64,000 nt of DNA from CAYTGR01 sp964437445 (GCA_964437445.1 CAYTGR010000005.1:62001-126000), one strand, 5' to 3'. Positions 31,381 to 40,632 are shown, numbered from the stretch's first letter. Translations and numbers: made by a program. Notes: generated by a model not told the origin, from the letters alone.

Positions 31381-33015
31381 ATGAAAACCAGGCTTGCATG
31401 GGCTTTCCGCTTGCTGGCAGGCGCCGGCCTGCTCGTTTCGGCCCTGGCTGCTACTCCCCGCCAGGCTGAAAACCCGCAACCTCCCGATCAGGTCGTCAAA
31501 CTCATTTTCATCCATCACTCCACCGGCGAGAACTGGCTCGCCGACGGCTACGGCGACCTGGGGCGCACGCTGGCCGAGAACAACTATTTCGTCAGCGACA
31601 CCAACTACGGGTGGGGGCCCGATTCCATTGGCGACCGCACCGACATCCCCGATTGGGTAGAATGGTTTGCCAGCGACCGGACGCCCACTTACATGGCCGC
31701 GTTGTTCCAGGAAAGCGACCCCCATGCCGCGTACTCACGTCCGCTGGCCGACCCCGGCGGCGAGAACACCATCATCCTGTTCAAATCCTGCTTCCCCAAC
31801 TCGGCGCTGGAAGGCCATCCTAACGATCCTCCCGGCAGTTACGCCGAGCTATCGGTCAGCGGCGCTAAATATGTCTACAACACGATCCTCCAATATTTTG
31901 CCACCCGCCCCGATAAATTGTTCGTGGTCATCACTGCCCCGCCGCTTTCGGATCGCACCTACGCCCAAAACGCGCGGGCCTTCAACAACTGGCTCGTCCA
32001 CGACTGGCTGCGCGAGAACCACTACCCGCTCAATAATGTGGCCGTGTTTGATTTCTACAACGTCCTCACCGACCCCAACGCTCACCATCGCTTCAAGGAC
32101 GGGCAAATAGAACATCTGACCGGCCAGCGCAACACCCTTTACTACCCTTCCGACGACGATCATCCCTCCGCGCGAGGCAGCCGCAAAGCCACGGAGGAGT
32201 TTGTGCCATTGCTCAACGTCTTCTACCACCGCTGGCAGGCTTCGCTCCCCCTCCAGCCCACCCTGTCGCCGCCCCCCACCCTCACCGGCGAACGCGAGAC
32301 GCCGCCCCCCACCGGTTCAGCCCTGCTGGATGATCTGGAGCACGGCCCCCTGCCCGGCACCTCCGGCTGGGAGGGCTATTACCAGGACGGCGCCAACACC
32401 ACCCTTGACTGCGCCCCGGCTGCCGATCAGGTGCACAGCGGCGCTCAGGCCCTGCGCTTCAGCTTTGACGTGGCAGCCAACAGTTGGGCCACGTGCGGTT
32501 TTTATTTTGATACGGTGCAGAACTGGAGCGCCGGGCAGGGGCTGGTTTTCTACCTGCGGGCCGACCGGGCCGGCCTCCCGTTCAGCCTGGACCTGTACGG
32601 TGGCTCCCCCGCAGAACGTTCTACTTACACCAGTGAATTCCAAACGCCCCCTGGCAGTGAGCGCGAGTGGGTCCGGGTAGAGCTCCCGTGGGCGGAGTTC
32701 CGGCGTGCCGAGTGGGAGGAGAATGCCGGCTCACCACTGGACCCCCGCGCCATTACCGGCTTCTCGCTGGGCCTCTCCGCGCCGGAAACCGCCCGGCTCA
32801 GCGGCACCCTGTGGCTGGACGACCTGGCCCTGCTGGGACAACCGGTCAGCCCCCCGCCCACCACGCCGCCCCCCGTTCCCACCGCTGAGCCAACACCAAC
32901 AGAGGAAACAGGGGAAGAAAAACCTGGCCGGCCGGCGCTCTGCGGCGGGAGCATGGCCGTCCCCCTGGCCCTGATCAGCCTGCTCTGGTGGCCACGCCGT
33001 CGCCGCTCCACCTGA
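31381..33015 (+). CDS. Secreted SGNH-like protein with jelly-roll module and CGG/RRRR C-terminal anchor
   Basis: The 544-residue protein has a signal peptide (ending near ALAATPRQA), then an SGNH-like domain of about 250 residues with an early FIHHSTGENW block and a late DHPSARGSRKAT block holding a possible Asp-His pair. Next comes a beta-sandwich carbohydrate-binding-like module (LLDDLEHG to LWLDDLALLG), a Pro/Thr linker, and a C-terminal tag: CGGS, hydrophobic segment, RRRRST. The tag resembles Cys/Gly-plus-helix-plus-Arg sorting signals of other phyla. The catalytic Ser is not certain. AAGGAGGAGG precedes the ATG. Confidence 0.72.
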   Translation: MKTRLAWAFRLLAGAGLLVSALAATPRQAENPQPPDQVVKLIFIHHSTGENWLADGYGDLGRTLAENNYFVSDTNYGWGPDSIGDRTDIPDWVEWFASDRTPTYMAALFQESDPHAAYSRPLADPGGENTIILFKSCFPNSALEGHPNDPPGSYAELSVSGAKYVYNTILQYFATRPDKLFVVITAPPLSDRTYAQNARAFNNWLVHDWLRENHYPLNNVAVFDFYNVLTDPNAHHRFKDGQIEHLTGQRNTLYYPSDDDHPSARGSRKATEEFVPLLNVFYHRWQASLPLQPTLSPPPTLTGERETPPPTGSALLDDLEHGPLPGTSGWEGYYQDGANTTLDCAPAADQVHSGAQALRFSFDVAANSWATCGFYFDTVQNWSAGQGLVFYLRADRAGLPFSLDLYGGSPAERSTYTSEFQTPPGSEREWVRVELPWAEFRRAEWEENAGSPLDPRAITGFSLGLSAPETARLSGTLWLDDLALLGQPVSPPPTTPPPVPTAEPTPTEETGEEKPGRPALCGGSMAVPLALISLLWWPRRRRST

Positions 33016-33054
33016 CGGCCTGGAGCCGCCGACCCGGTCACGGCACACCAACGC

Positions 33055-33087
33055 AAAAGCCGGCCATCCCCTCAGAGGATGGCCGGC
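33055..33087 (-). terminator. Rho-independent terminator of hsp20
   Basis: Arms GCCGGCCATCC (33059-33069) and its complement (33077-33087) pair perfectly over a 7-nt loop. Read on the minus strand, TTTT follows (33058-33055). Confidence 0.75.
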
Positions 33088-33105
33088 GGCGGCTAAACAG
33101 AAACG

Positions 33106-33540
33106 TTATTGCGATTTTACCTTGATCACCCGGGGGCGGACCGCCTGGGCCTTGGGCAGCACCAGCGTCAACAGACCGTTCTCAAAGCGCGCCGTGGCCT
33201 TATCTGCCTCCACCGGAATATTGAGCGTCAACGTGCGAACAAAAACGCCGTAGCCGCGTTCCTGCAAGAGATAGTTCACGTTCTCCAGCGGCGCTTTAAA
33301 TTCGCCCTTGATCGTCAGGGTATCCCCCTCCAAAGTAATCTCCACGTCCTCCGGCTTCAGCCCCGGCACAGCAGCCTGGATGACAATTTCATCATCCGTC
33401 GCGTAAACATCCAGCGGCAACCGCCAGGTCCGCTCTTCTGTGCGCGGCCCCCAGGCCCAGCTGGGCACCAGGCTCTCTTCCAGCAACCTGGACATCATAT
33501 CGCGCAGCGATACCATTTCACGATCTCTTTGCATGACCAT
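33106..33540 (-). CDS. Hsp20/alpha-crystallin small heat-shock protein
   Basis: The 144-residue chaperone has the alpha-crystallin core (LPLDVYATDDEIVIQAAVPGLKPEDVEITLEGDTLTI) and the late GLLTLVLPKA motif, followed by an IKV C-terminal anchor. It would hold unfolding proteins as oligomers. AAGGAGG with 6-nt spacing supports the ATG at 33540 over the earlier in-frame Met. The upstream DNA (33541-33660) is AT-rich but shows no CIRCE element. A hairpin with a short T run follows the stop. Confidence 0.92.
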   Translation of the reverse strand: MVMQRDREMVSLRDMMSRLLEESLVPSWAWGPRTEERTWRLPLDVYATDDEIVIQAAVPGLKPEDVEITLEGDTLTIKGEFKAPLENVNYLLQERGYGVFVRTLTLNIPVEADKATARFENGLLTLVLPKAQAVRPRVIKVKSQ

Positions 33541-33677
33541 AGTTAACCTCCTTAACATAAATCTAATGCTTTAGTTTTTATTGAGATTAGAATTTATGCT
33601 ACACTCTTCTATATACCCGAGCTGTATAAGAATAAAATTAATGGAAAATCAGAAGAACATTAGAACCGGAGCCAACC

Positions 33678-33705
33678 TTGACTTTTTGCCTTCTGGGGGT
33701 ATCTT
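33678..33705 (+). promoter_or_regulatory. Promoter of the kinase/sensor operon
   Basis: TTGACT at 33678-33683 and TATCTT at 33700-33705 have a 16-nt spacer. The predicted transcript starts near 33712, about 30 nt before the first gene of the operon. Confidence 0.6.
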
Positions 33706-33740
33706 CTGACCATGAATACCAAATAAGGGAGACCGCTGCC

Positions 33741-34652
33741 GTGAATCAGTCATCACCACGACCCTACATCGCCATTGAAGGAGTGATTGGTGTAGGAAAA
33801 ACCACGTTAGCTCGCCTGCTACAACCGCGTTTCCGGGCCGAATTACTGATGGAAGCGTTTGACGAAAACCCGTTTCTCTCCGATTTTTATGACGACCGGG
33901 CTCGCTACGCTTTTCAAACCCAGATCTTTTTCCTGCTCAGCCGTTACCGGCAACAACAACGGGTTCCCCCCCTGATTAAACAAAGCGCCCTCATGGCGGA
34001 TTATTTCTTCGCCAAAGATCGCCTCTTTGCACACTTGAATCTGCAAGGAGATGAACTGGAGATGTACGACCGGCTCTACGAAGCGCTGGCCGAGAAAGTC
34101 AATCCCCCGGACCTGGTAGTCTATCTGCGCGCCGAAACCGACACGCTGATGGCCCGCATTGCCATGCGTGACCGTCCCTACGAGCGGCAAATGGATCGCG
34201 CCTACATTGAGGCGCTGCGGCAAGGGTACGAAGAGCTGTTCGCTAATTACGTGACTACCCCCCTCCTGGTCATAGAGACGGATGAAATGGATTTTGTCCG
34301 CAATCCGGCCGACTTTGACACCATAGAGAGCCAGATTCGGGCAGCACTTGCGGGCATTCATCAGCCCAAACTGCCTGAGCTGGCCCCCCCGCCGGCTCCC
34401 CGCCCGGCCTGGACCTTGCCCGCACTGCCGGTGGCCGAACCGCGCTCCACCGCCAACTGGCAAGCCCTGGGGGATTTCCTGGCCCTGGTAGAAGCCGTCG
34501 GGCAGATCGGAGCTGCGCTCTCGCAACAGCCACCGATTGGACCGGAGGGTGCGCCGGCCTCATTGCAAGAGGCGCTAAATGGCGCCATGACGACGTTGGA
34601 AACACTGGCTGTGCGGGTCAGCTTGCCCTTGGCAGTGCCCCATTCAGAATAA
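33741..34652 (+). CDS. Deoxynucleoside kinase-family protein with Pro-rich C-terminal extension
   Basis: dNK-fold kinases phosphorylate deoxynucleosides for salvage. The 303-residue product has the P-loop GVIGVGKT at 14-21, ENPFLSDFYDD, and the LID motif RDRPYERQM. Where the second copy has IQDRT, this one has MADYFF, so the usual catalytic-loop Asp-Arg becomes Asp-Tyr; I recall the DY type as a separate dNK subfamily. An additional 90 residues (PPPAPRPAW and a helical tail) extend past the kinase fold. GTG at 33741, with AAGGGAGA upstream, is preferred. It is the first gene of the operon, followed by a histidine kinase after 71 nt. Confidence 0.8.
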   Translation: MNQSSPRPYIAIEGVIGVGKTTLARLLQPRFRAELLMEAFDENPFLSDFYDDRARYAFQTQIFFLLSRYRQQQRVPPLIKQSALMADYFFAKDRLFAHLNLQGDELEMYDRLYEALAEKVNPPDLVVYLRAETDTLMARIAMRDRPYERQMDRAYIEALRQGYEELFANYVTTPLLVIETDEMDFVRNPADFDTIESQIRAALAGIHQPKLPELAPPPAPRPAWTLPALPVAEPRSTANWQALGDFLALVEAVGQIGAALSQQPPIGPEGAPASLQEALNGAMTTLETLAVRVSLPLAVPHSE

Positions 34653-34723
34653 TCTTGAACGGCCCCCAGCACCCCAATCATATACCCTGTCCATGGACTA
34701 AGCTATCGGAAGCGGGAAGTCGT

Positions 34724-36460
34724 ATGAATCACCAAACATTCACAGCCAAACTTCTGCAATCAGTCTGCTTGATGTTAAATATTCCGCCCCTGGGTGTCGG
34801 ATGGCTGATCCACAACAGGCAAGTGCAAATCTTGTTCGCAATGGGGGAGCCATTCACCACACCCGAGGGCCAATCCATGATACAACAATATCTGCCGGCG
34901 CTCTTGCGCGAAAACCCGGCCCCCCATCTGGTCAACCTTGACCGCGGCCAGCTGGACGGCCTGGGAACGCTGCTCTTACTATCAGCACCCTTCAATGATG
35001 ATACCCCTGCGGTGCCCCGCGCCGGCCTGTTGATCGGCCTGCCAACCGGCATGGTCATCCTTGAAGACCAATGGCAGGGGCTCCAGGCCGTCGGAGAGCT
35101 CATTGAAGCTGCGTTTGAGGGTCCACAAACCCCGGAAGAATCCTATCGCCGCCAGGTCCGGCTGCGTGCCGCAGCCACGGTCAGCCGCGACGCCACCATC
35201 CTGCTGTCCCCTGAGGAGCTATTACAACGTGCGGCGCGGCTCATCAGCGAACAGTTTGGCTTCTATCACGTGGGCCTGTTCCTGGTAGATGAAGCCCGCG
35301 AGTATGCCGTCTTGCGGGCAGCCAATAGTGAGGGCGGGCGGCGGCTCATGGCCCAGAATCACCGCCTCAAGATCGGCGCACAGGGCATGGTCGGCTATGT
35401 CTCCCAAACCGGCGAGCCTCGCATTGCCCTGGACGTGGATACCGACACCGTGCATTTTGTCAACCCGGAGCTCCCCTACACCCGCTCTGAAATGACCCTG
35501 CCACTCCGCCATGGCGGTGAAATTATCGGCGCACTGGACGTGCAATCCACCGAATCCAACGCCTTCACCGAAGATGACTTCACTACTCTCCAGTTAATGG
35601 CCGACCAGCTGGCTAACGCTTTAATCAACGCCCGGCTATACCGGGACCTGGAACAACAGCTGGCGGATAACGCGGAGCTGGTAACCCGCCTGAGCGAACA
35701 GACCAGGGAACTGCACCGCGCGTACGAAGAAGCGCGCCACCTCAGTGAGGTCCGCACCCAGATGGTACAAAACGTGAGCCACGAACTGCGCACCCCCCTG
35801 AGCATCATCCTGGGATATACCGAGATGTTGGGCGAAGGGTTGTTGGGAGAGCTGACCCCTCAACAGGCCGAGGTGATCCACACGGTCATCAACCGCGCCC
35901 ACGCCTTACAACGGATGATTCAGAGCCTCACCACCCTGCAAAAGTATACACGGCCGGAGGCTTTCAGCCCGTTAGCGCTCCCCGACCTCCTGGTGGCCCT
36001 GCTGCGGGAATTCCAGGAGTTGGCGGCTAAACAGAAGGTGCGCTTTACCCTGGAATGCTCGCCGACCCTCCCGCCGATTCTTGGCGACCGGGAACAGCTT
36101 TACCTGGCGCTGAGCCATGTAATAGAAAATGCCGTCAAATTCAGTCCGACGGGAGGGATTGTTACCATCCGAGCCCATCCTAAAAGCAATTGGGTGATTA
36201 TTGAAGTGCAGGACCAGGGGATCGGCATTGAGGACCACCACCTGCGCCACATCTTTGAACCGTTCTACCAGGCTGACGGCAGCCCTACCCGCCGCTTTGG
36301 TTGTATGGGAATTGGCCTGGCGTTAGTGTGGGACATCATAGAGGCCCATAACGGGCATGTTAGTGTGAAAAGCGAGCCCGGGAAAGGCAGCACCTTTACC
36401 ATATTGTTGCCACTCCCACCAACCATACCCAACCCTTTAACAGCGGAGGAAACAGCGTGA
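34724..36460 (+). CDS. GAF-domain sensor histidine kinase 1
   Basis: The 578-residue protein has no clear membrane helix. Its N-terminal 140 residues are unassigned, followed by a GAF domain (about 165-305), a coiled coil (about 305-345), HisKA with the phospho-acceptor His353 (VSHELRTPL), and an HATPase domain (VIENAVKFSPTGG, GCMGIGLALVWDIIEAHNG). It is probably a soluble sensor. The stop overlaps the GTG of the next dNK gene, so the two are co-translated. No response regulator is nearby. The ATG at 34724 has only a weak Shine-Dalgarno (GGGAAG). Confidence 0.85.
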   Translation: MNHQTFTAKLLQSVCLMLNIPPLGVGWLIHNRQVQILFAMGEPFTTPEGQSMIQQYLPALLRENPAPHLVNLDRGQLDGLGTLLLLSAPFNDDTPAVPRAGLLIGLPTGMVILEDQWQGLQAVGELIEAAFEGPQTPEESYRRQVRLRAAATVSRDATILLSPEELLQRAARLISEQFGFYHVGLFLVDEAREYAVLRAANSEGGRRLMAQNHRLKIGAQGMVGYVSQTGEPRIALDVDTDTVHFVNPELPYTRSEMTLPLRHGGEIIGALDVQSTESNAFTEDDFTTLQLMADQLANALINARLYRDLEQQLADNAELVTRLSEQTRELHRAYEEARHLSEVRTQMVQNVSHELRTPLSIILGYTEMLGEGLLGELTPQQAEVIHTVINRAHALQRMIQSLTTLQKYTRPEAFSPLALPDLLVALLREFQELAAKQKVRFTLECSPTLPPILGDREQLYLALSHVIENAVKFSPTGGIVTIRAHPKSNWVIIEVQDQGIGIEDHHLRHIFEPFYQADGSPTRRFGCMGIGLALVWDIIEAHNGHVSVKSEPGKGSTFTILLPLPPTIPNPLTAEETA

Positions 36461-37092
36461 AGCACTTTGTGGCCATAGCCGGCAACATCGGAGCGGGCAA
36501 ATCTACCTTGACCACGCTCCTGAGTGAGCGGCTAAACTGGGAGCCCTTCATGGAGGGCGTGAGCGATAATCCCTACCTGGCTGACTTCTACCAGGATATG
36601 CAACGGTGGAGCTTTCATTCACAAATCTTCTTCCTGGCCCGGCGGCTCCTTCACCACCGGCAGCTGCTGGATCGGCCCAACTCGGTCATCCAGGATCGGA
36701 CGGTGTACGAAGATGCCGAAATCTTCGCCCGTAACCTCTACAACCGGAATGCGATGAGCGAGCGGGACTTTAACACCTACAGCGATCTCTACCGGGCCTT
36801 GATCGCGATCCTTCCACCGCCCGACCTGGTGATCTACCTGCGGGCCTCACTCCCTACTCTGAAAGAACGGATCGCGCATCGGGGCCGCCCCTACGAACGA
36901 CAAATCCAGGAAACTTATCTGACCCAGCTCAACGAACTCTACGAAGCGTGGATCCAGAGTTTTTCCCTTTGTCCCGTGCTCACGGTCCCGGCCGACCGGT
37001 TAGACTTCGTCGCCAATAGCGACCACCTCACATTAATCACCCAAAAAGTACTGGAACGGTTGCAAGGAAAGGAGGTTGTGACCTTTGAGTGA
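36457..37092 (+). CDS. Deoxynucleoside kinase 2 (canonical dGK/dAK type)
   Basis: The 211-residue kinase has the P-loop GNIGAGKST at 9-17, SDNPYLADFYQDM, the catalytic IQDRTVYEDAEIFA, and the LID motif HRGRPYERQI. It fits bacterial deoxyguanosine/deoxyadenosine kinases in length and motifs. The GTG at 36457 overlaps the stop of histidine kinase 1 (GTGA), and GCGGAGG lies upstream. The stop overlaps the start of histidine kinase 2 by 8 nt. The interleaving with sensor kinases is unusual; a link between deoxynucleotide salvage and signalling is inference from gene order. Confidence 0.9.
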   Translation: MKHFVAIAGNIGAGKSTLTTLLSERLNWEPFMEGVSDNPYLADFYQDMQRWSFHSQIFFLARRLLHHRQLLDRPNSVIQDRTVYEDAEIFARNLYNRNAMSERDFNTYSDLYRALIAILPPPDLVIYLRASLPTLKERIAHRGRPYERQIQETYLTQLNELYEAWIQSFSLCPVLTVPADRLDFVANSDHLTLITQKVLERLQGKEVVTFE

Positions 37093-39175
37093 GCGTGCTG
37101 AACCGGCCCAAACCTCTCAGGCACGACCTGATCGGAGCCAGCAACCCTGCCCATTAGCGCCACTGTGCGACGCCACGCGCAACTTGAACAATATGCTGGA
37201 CCTGGACCAGGTGCTGGCCATGATGCTGGAACAACTGGCCGAGGCTGTCCCCTATGATAGTGCAGCCGTCTTCCTCGTGGAAGGGGAGTTCATCCGCATC
37301 CAGGCCTGGCGCGGCTTTCCCGATAACCAGGCCATACAGGACATGGTCTTTCCCCTCCAACGCCCCACACTGGTAAGCGAGGTCATCCGCCAGCGCCAGC
37401 CCCTGGTATTGGAAGACGCCGCCGCCCATCCCCTCTGGGTGCAGATGGAAGGAATCAAGCCAGCCCACGGGTGGATCGGCGCGCCGTTGCTGGCCGGCGG
37501 CGAGGTAGTCGGGGTGCTGACAGTGGACAGTCAACGGGTGGGCGCTTACAGTTCCGCCGAAGTGGCCTGGGTGAATGCCTACGCCGATTACGCTGCCGTC
37601 GCTGTCCGCAACGCCCTGATGGCCACGCGCACCCGTGAGGCGCTCGCACGGCGTTCTTTCCTCTACGAGGCCGCCCGCACCCTGAGCGCCACGTTAGATG
37701 CCGACGAAATCCCCCAGATGCTCCTCAACCTGATCCATCAGCATTTCCAACCCGATGCGGTCTCCGTGGCGTTGGTGGAATCAGACGGCACTTTGGCCTT
37801 TCAAGCCGCCTCCGGCGGCGCAGCCGAGCAGGTGCGCGGATTACGGTTACCGGCCGGAACGGGCATCGTCGGCTGGGTGGCGCGGACGGGCGAGCCGTTG
37901 TGGGTTCCCGACGTCAATAAAGACCCCCGTTACTACCATGGCGTTGACCAGCAAACCGGTTTCAAAACTCAGTCTATTTATGCAGTGCCGGTCAAAATTG
38001 GGCAGACCACCCTGGCCGTCCTGGAAATGATCAACCCCTCGTTCGGGTTAGACCACGCAGAAGCGCGCGAGGTCATGGCAGCGCTGGCAGCCCTCGCCGC
38101 CTCCGCGATTCGCAACGCGCGCCTTTTCAGCCAGGCGCGGCTGGCGGAAGAACGCTATCAGCGGCTCTTTGAATTCAACCTGGATCCGGTCATCGTCATG
38201 GATGAAGTGGGACGCCTCCTGGATCTGAACCGGGCCGCGCGCACGCTTTTCCAACTCTCCAAGAAAGCCATGGGGGCCTCCTGTCTGGTCACGCTGGGCC
38301 TGACCCCCGAACGGTTTGCCGAGCTTAAACATACCCTGCTCACCGAGGCCAGCGTCGCCTGGGAAGTGCGTTTCACCGGCTCCGACGGCACCACGCGGAC
38401 GCTGGAGGTCCATCTGACCCGCCTGCCTTCCTACACCACCACTATGGCAGCGTATCAATGGCTGGCTCACGACGTTACCGACCGGGTGGTCCTGGAAGAG
38501 ATGCGCTCTCAGCTGTCCAACATGATCGTCCACGACCTCCGCAACCCACTGAACAACATTTCCAGTAGCTTTGATCTACTCAAGTCAGCCTGGGAGCAGC
38601 AAGATACCACCATACCGGTGCAGGATCTGATCCGCATCGCGGAACGCAGCATCCGGCGCATGGAGCAGCTGATCAGCAGTATCCTGGACATTGCCTCCCT
38701 GAGTGCGGGCGAGAAGCTGGTCTCCCCCACCCCCATCACTGTCTCAGAGATGGTAATGGAGGTGGCCGATATCCTCCAACCGACGCTGGTTGCGCGCCGG
38801 TTGACGCTGATCCGGCAGATTCCCGATAATTTGCCTATGCTGCAAGGGGACCCGGACATGCTGCGGCGCGTTATTACCAACCTGCTTGACAACGCCATCA
38901 AGTTCACCCCGGCCGGTGGGACCATCGCCCTCAAAGTCACCGCTGACCAGGCCGTTTTCCACTTCATTATCGCCGACACCGGGCCGGGCATTCCCCCGGA
39001 AGATCGCCAGCGAATCTTTGACCCCTTCGTGCGCCTGGAAAACCACCGAACCGTCAAAGGATCGGGGCTGGGACTGGCCTTCTGCAAACTGGCCGTGGAA
39101 GCGCACGGCGGAAAAATCTGGGTAGAAAGCCAACCCGGGGAGGGCAGCCAGTTTATCTTTACCATCCCACGTTAA
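37085..39175 (+). CDS. Multi-domain sensor histidine kinase 2 (GAF-GAF-PAS)
   Basis: The 696-residue soluble sensor has two GAF domains (about 35-180 and 195-350), a PAS-like domain (about 355-470), HisKA with His483 (MIVHDLRNPLNN), and an HATPase domain (LLDNAIKFTPAGG, GSGLGLAFCKLAVEAHGG). The start is probably the TTG at 37085, 9 nt after GGAGG at 37071-37075, overlapping the dNK2 stop. A GTG at 37094 is an alternative. Ligands of the GAF domains are unknown. Like kinase 1 it has no cognate regulator in the window. Confidence 0.87.
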   Translation: MSERAEPAQTSQARPDRSQQPCPLAPLCDATRNLNNMLDLDQVLAMMLEQLAEAVPYDSAAVFLVEGEFIRIQAWRGFPDNQAIQDMVFPLQRPTLVSEVIRQRQPLVLEDAAAHPLWVQMEGIKPAHGWIGAPLLAGGEVVGVLTVDSQRVGAYSSAEVAWVNAYADYAAVAVRNALMATRTREALARRSFLYEAARTLSATLDADEIPQMLLNLIHQHFQPDAVSVALVESDGTLAFQAASGGAAEQVRGLRLPAGTGIVGWVARTGEPLWVPDVNKDPRYYHGVDQQTGFKTQSIYAVPVKIGQTTLAVLEMINPSFGLDHAEAREVMAALAALAASAIRNARLFSQARLAEERYQRLFEFNLDPVIVMDEVGRLLDLNRAARTLFQLSKKAMGASCLVTLGLTPERFAELKHTLLTEASVAWEVRFTGSDGTTRTLEVHLTRLPSYTTTMAAYQWLAHDVTDRVVLEEMRSQLSNMIVHDLRNPLNNISSSFDLLKSAWEQQDTTIPVQDLIRIAERSIRRMEQLISSILDIASLSAGEKLVSPTPITVSEMVMEVADILQPTLVARRLTLIRQIPDNLPMLQGDPDMLRRVITNLLDNAIKFTPAGGTIALKVTADQAVFHFIIADTGPGIPPEDRQRIFDPFVRLENHRTVKGSGLGLAFCKLAVEAHGGKIWVESQPGEGSQFIFTIPR

Positions 39176-39221
39176 GTGGGGGGAACCAGACGCCAGCTTG
39201 CAGCGAGCACGGAGGGCCATT

Positions 39222-40442
39222 GTGACGCAACGACTTTATTACGACGACGCTACTCTGCGCCATTTCACCGCCCAGGTCCTGGAAGAACGGACCACAGAAC
39301 GCGGCCCGGCAGCCCGGTTGGACCGCACGGCCTTTTACGCTACCAGCGGCGGACAACCGCACGACACCGGCACCCTGAACGGCATCCCGGTGTTGGAGGT
39401 GTGGGAAGACGAAGCCACCGGCGAGCTCTGGCATCGGCTGGCCCGGCCACTGGAAGGTATGACCGTCACCGGGCTGGTGGATTGGCCACGCCGGTTTGAC
39501 CACATGCAACAGCACACCGGACAGCATCTTCTCTCGGCGGCCTTTCTGCGGCTATGGGATGCCCCCACCGTGGGATTTCACCTGGGACGCGAAGCCAGCA
39601 CGATTGATTTGCCGCTCTCTCAGCTGAGCTGGGAAGCGGCCTTCCAGGTAGAAGATGAGGTCAATCGGCTCATTTGGGAGGATCGGGCAGTCACCGCCCG
39701 CTTCGTCACAGCAGAGGAGCTGGCCACGCTGGCGCTGCGCAAGCTGCCCGACGTTGCCGGGCCGGTCAGAATTGTCACTGTGGACGGCTATGATGCTACC
39801 GCTTGTGGAGGGACGCACGTGACGCGCACCGGCGCCATCGGCCTGGTCAAAATCACCGCCGTGGAACGCTATAAAGGCGGGGTGCGGGTAACTTTCCTTT
39901 GTGGAGAACGGGCCTTGCGCGACTATCGGCGGGCGCTGCGCACGCTGAGCGAGCTGGCCGCCGGCTGCACCGTGGCCCAAGAGGAGCTGCCGGCAGCCCT
40001 GGCGCGCCTGCAAGCCGAAACCCAGGAGCTGCGCCGGGCCCTCCACAAAGCGCAGGCCGCCCTGCTTGAGCAGGAAGCCGACCGGCTTTGGGCCGAAACC
40101 CCTCCGCAAGCGGGAGTGCGCCGGATTGTTGCTCAGTGGCAGGAGCGCCCCTGGGCCGAAATTCAGACCCTGGCGGCCCAGCTCCGGGAACGGCCGCAAA
40201 CCGTTTTGCTGCTGGCCGTGACCGAGGAGCGCAGCACGCGCTTGCTCTGCGCCCGCAGCGACGACCTGCCCACCGTAGATGCAGCGGTGTTGCTGCGGCA
40301 GGCCTTAGCTCCATGGGGGGGCAAAGGAGGTGGCACACCGGCGCTGGCGCAGGGCGGAGCCCCCCGGCTTTCCCCGGAAGTGCTCCGCCCTGCGTTACAA
40401 GCTGCACTGGATACAATCTTGCCAGCCGACGACCTCAACTAA
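39222..40442 (+). CDS. alaX: Alanyl-tRNA editing protein, AlaX-L type with DHHA1 domain
   Basis: The 406-residue protein matches the editing half of alanyl-tRNA synthetase without the catalytic core. It has the FYATSGGQPHDTG motif, zinc ligands His98/His102 (HTGQH) and Cys195/His199 (CGGTH), a coiled-coil stretch (about 255-295) and a C-terminal DHHA1 domain ending GGKGGGTPALAQGG. It should deacylate Ser-tRNA(Ala). The start is the GTG at 39222, with GGAGG at 39211-39215. It is probably the last gene of the kinase/sensor operon, 46 nt after kinase 2. A diverged copy of its last 50 codons lies at 44222-44381. Confidence 0.9.
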   Translation: MTQRLYYDDATLRHFTAQVLEERTTERGPAARLDRTAFYATSGGQPHDTGTLNGIPVLEVWEDEATGELWHRLARPLEGMTVTGLVDWPRRFDHMQQHTGQHLLSAAFLRLWDAPTVGFHLGREASTIDLPLSQLSWEAAFQVEDEVNRLIWEDRAVTARFVTAEELATLALRKLPDVAGPVRIVTVDGYDATACGGTHVTRTGAIGLVKITAVERYKGGVRVTFLCGERALRDYRRALRTLSELAAGCTVAQEELPAALARLQAETQELRRALHKAQAALLEQEADRLWAETPPQAGVRRIVAQWQERPWAEIQTLAAQLRERPQTVLLLAVTEERSTRLLCARSDDLPTVDAAVLLRQALAPWGGKGGGTPALAQGGAPRLSPEVLRPALQAALDTILPADDLN

Positions 40443-40488
40443 AACTACTCAGCCCAACCATCGGATGAATCCGACGCCTGATACATCT

Positions 40489-40577
40489 GGAAACCCGCTG
40501 AAGCGGGTTATGAGCAGCATTTTGAACCTGCTTCAGTGGGTTTCCTGGCGTTTCAGCCACCGATTTCAATTGGTGGC
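40489..40577. terminator. Inverted repeats downstream of alaX-L
   Basis: GGAAACCCGCTGAAGCGGGTT (from 40489) pairs imperfectly with 40525-40545. A smaller GCCACC/GGTGGC stem follows at 40556-40577. No T tract is present. This region marks the left edge of the minus-strand block. Confidence 0.5.
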
Positions 40578-40632
40578 AGCAGAGGTTAAGTAGCTACACT
40601 AAAATTAAGTTTCCAGGCTTTCCCCACAGCGT

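Noticed and set aside
33541..33660. CIRCE or heat-shock sigma promoter for hsp20
   Set aside because: The AT-rich segment lacks the TTAGCACTC inverted repeat and has no clear heat-shock -35/-10 pair.
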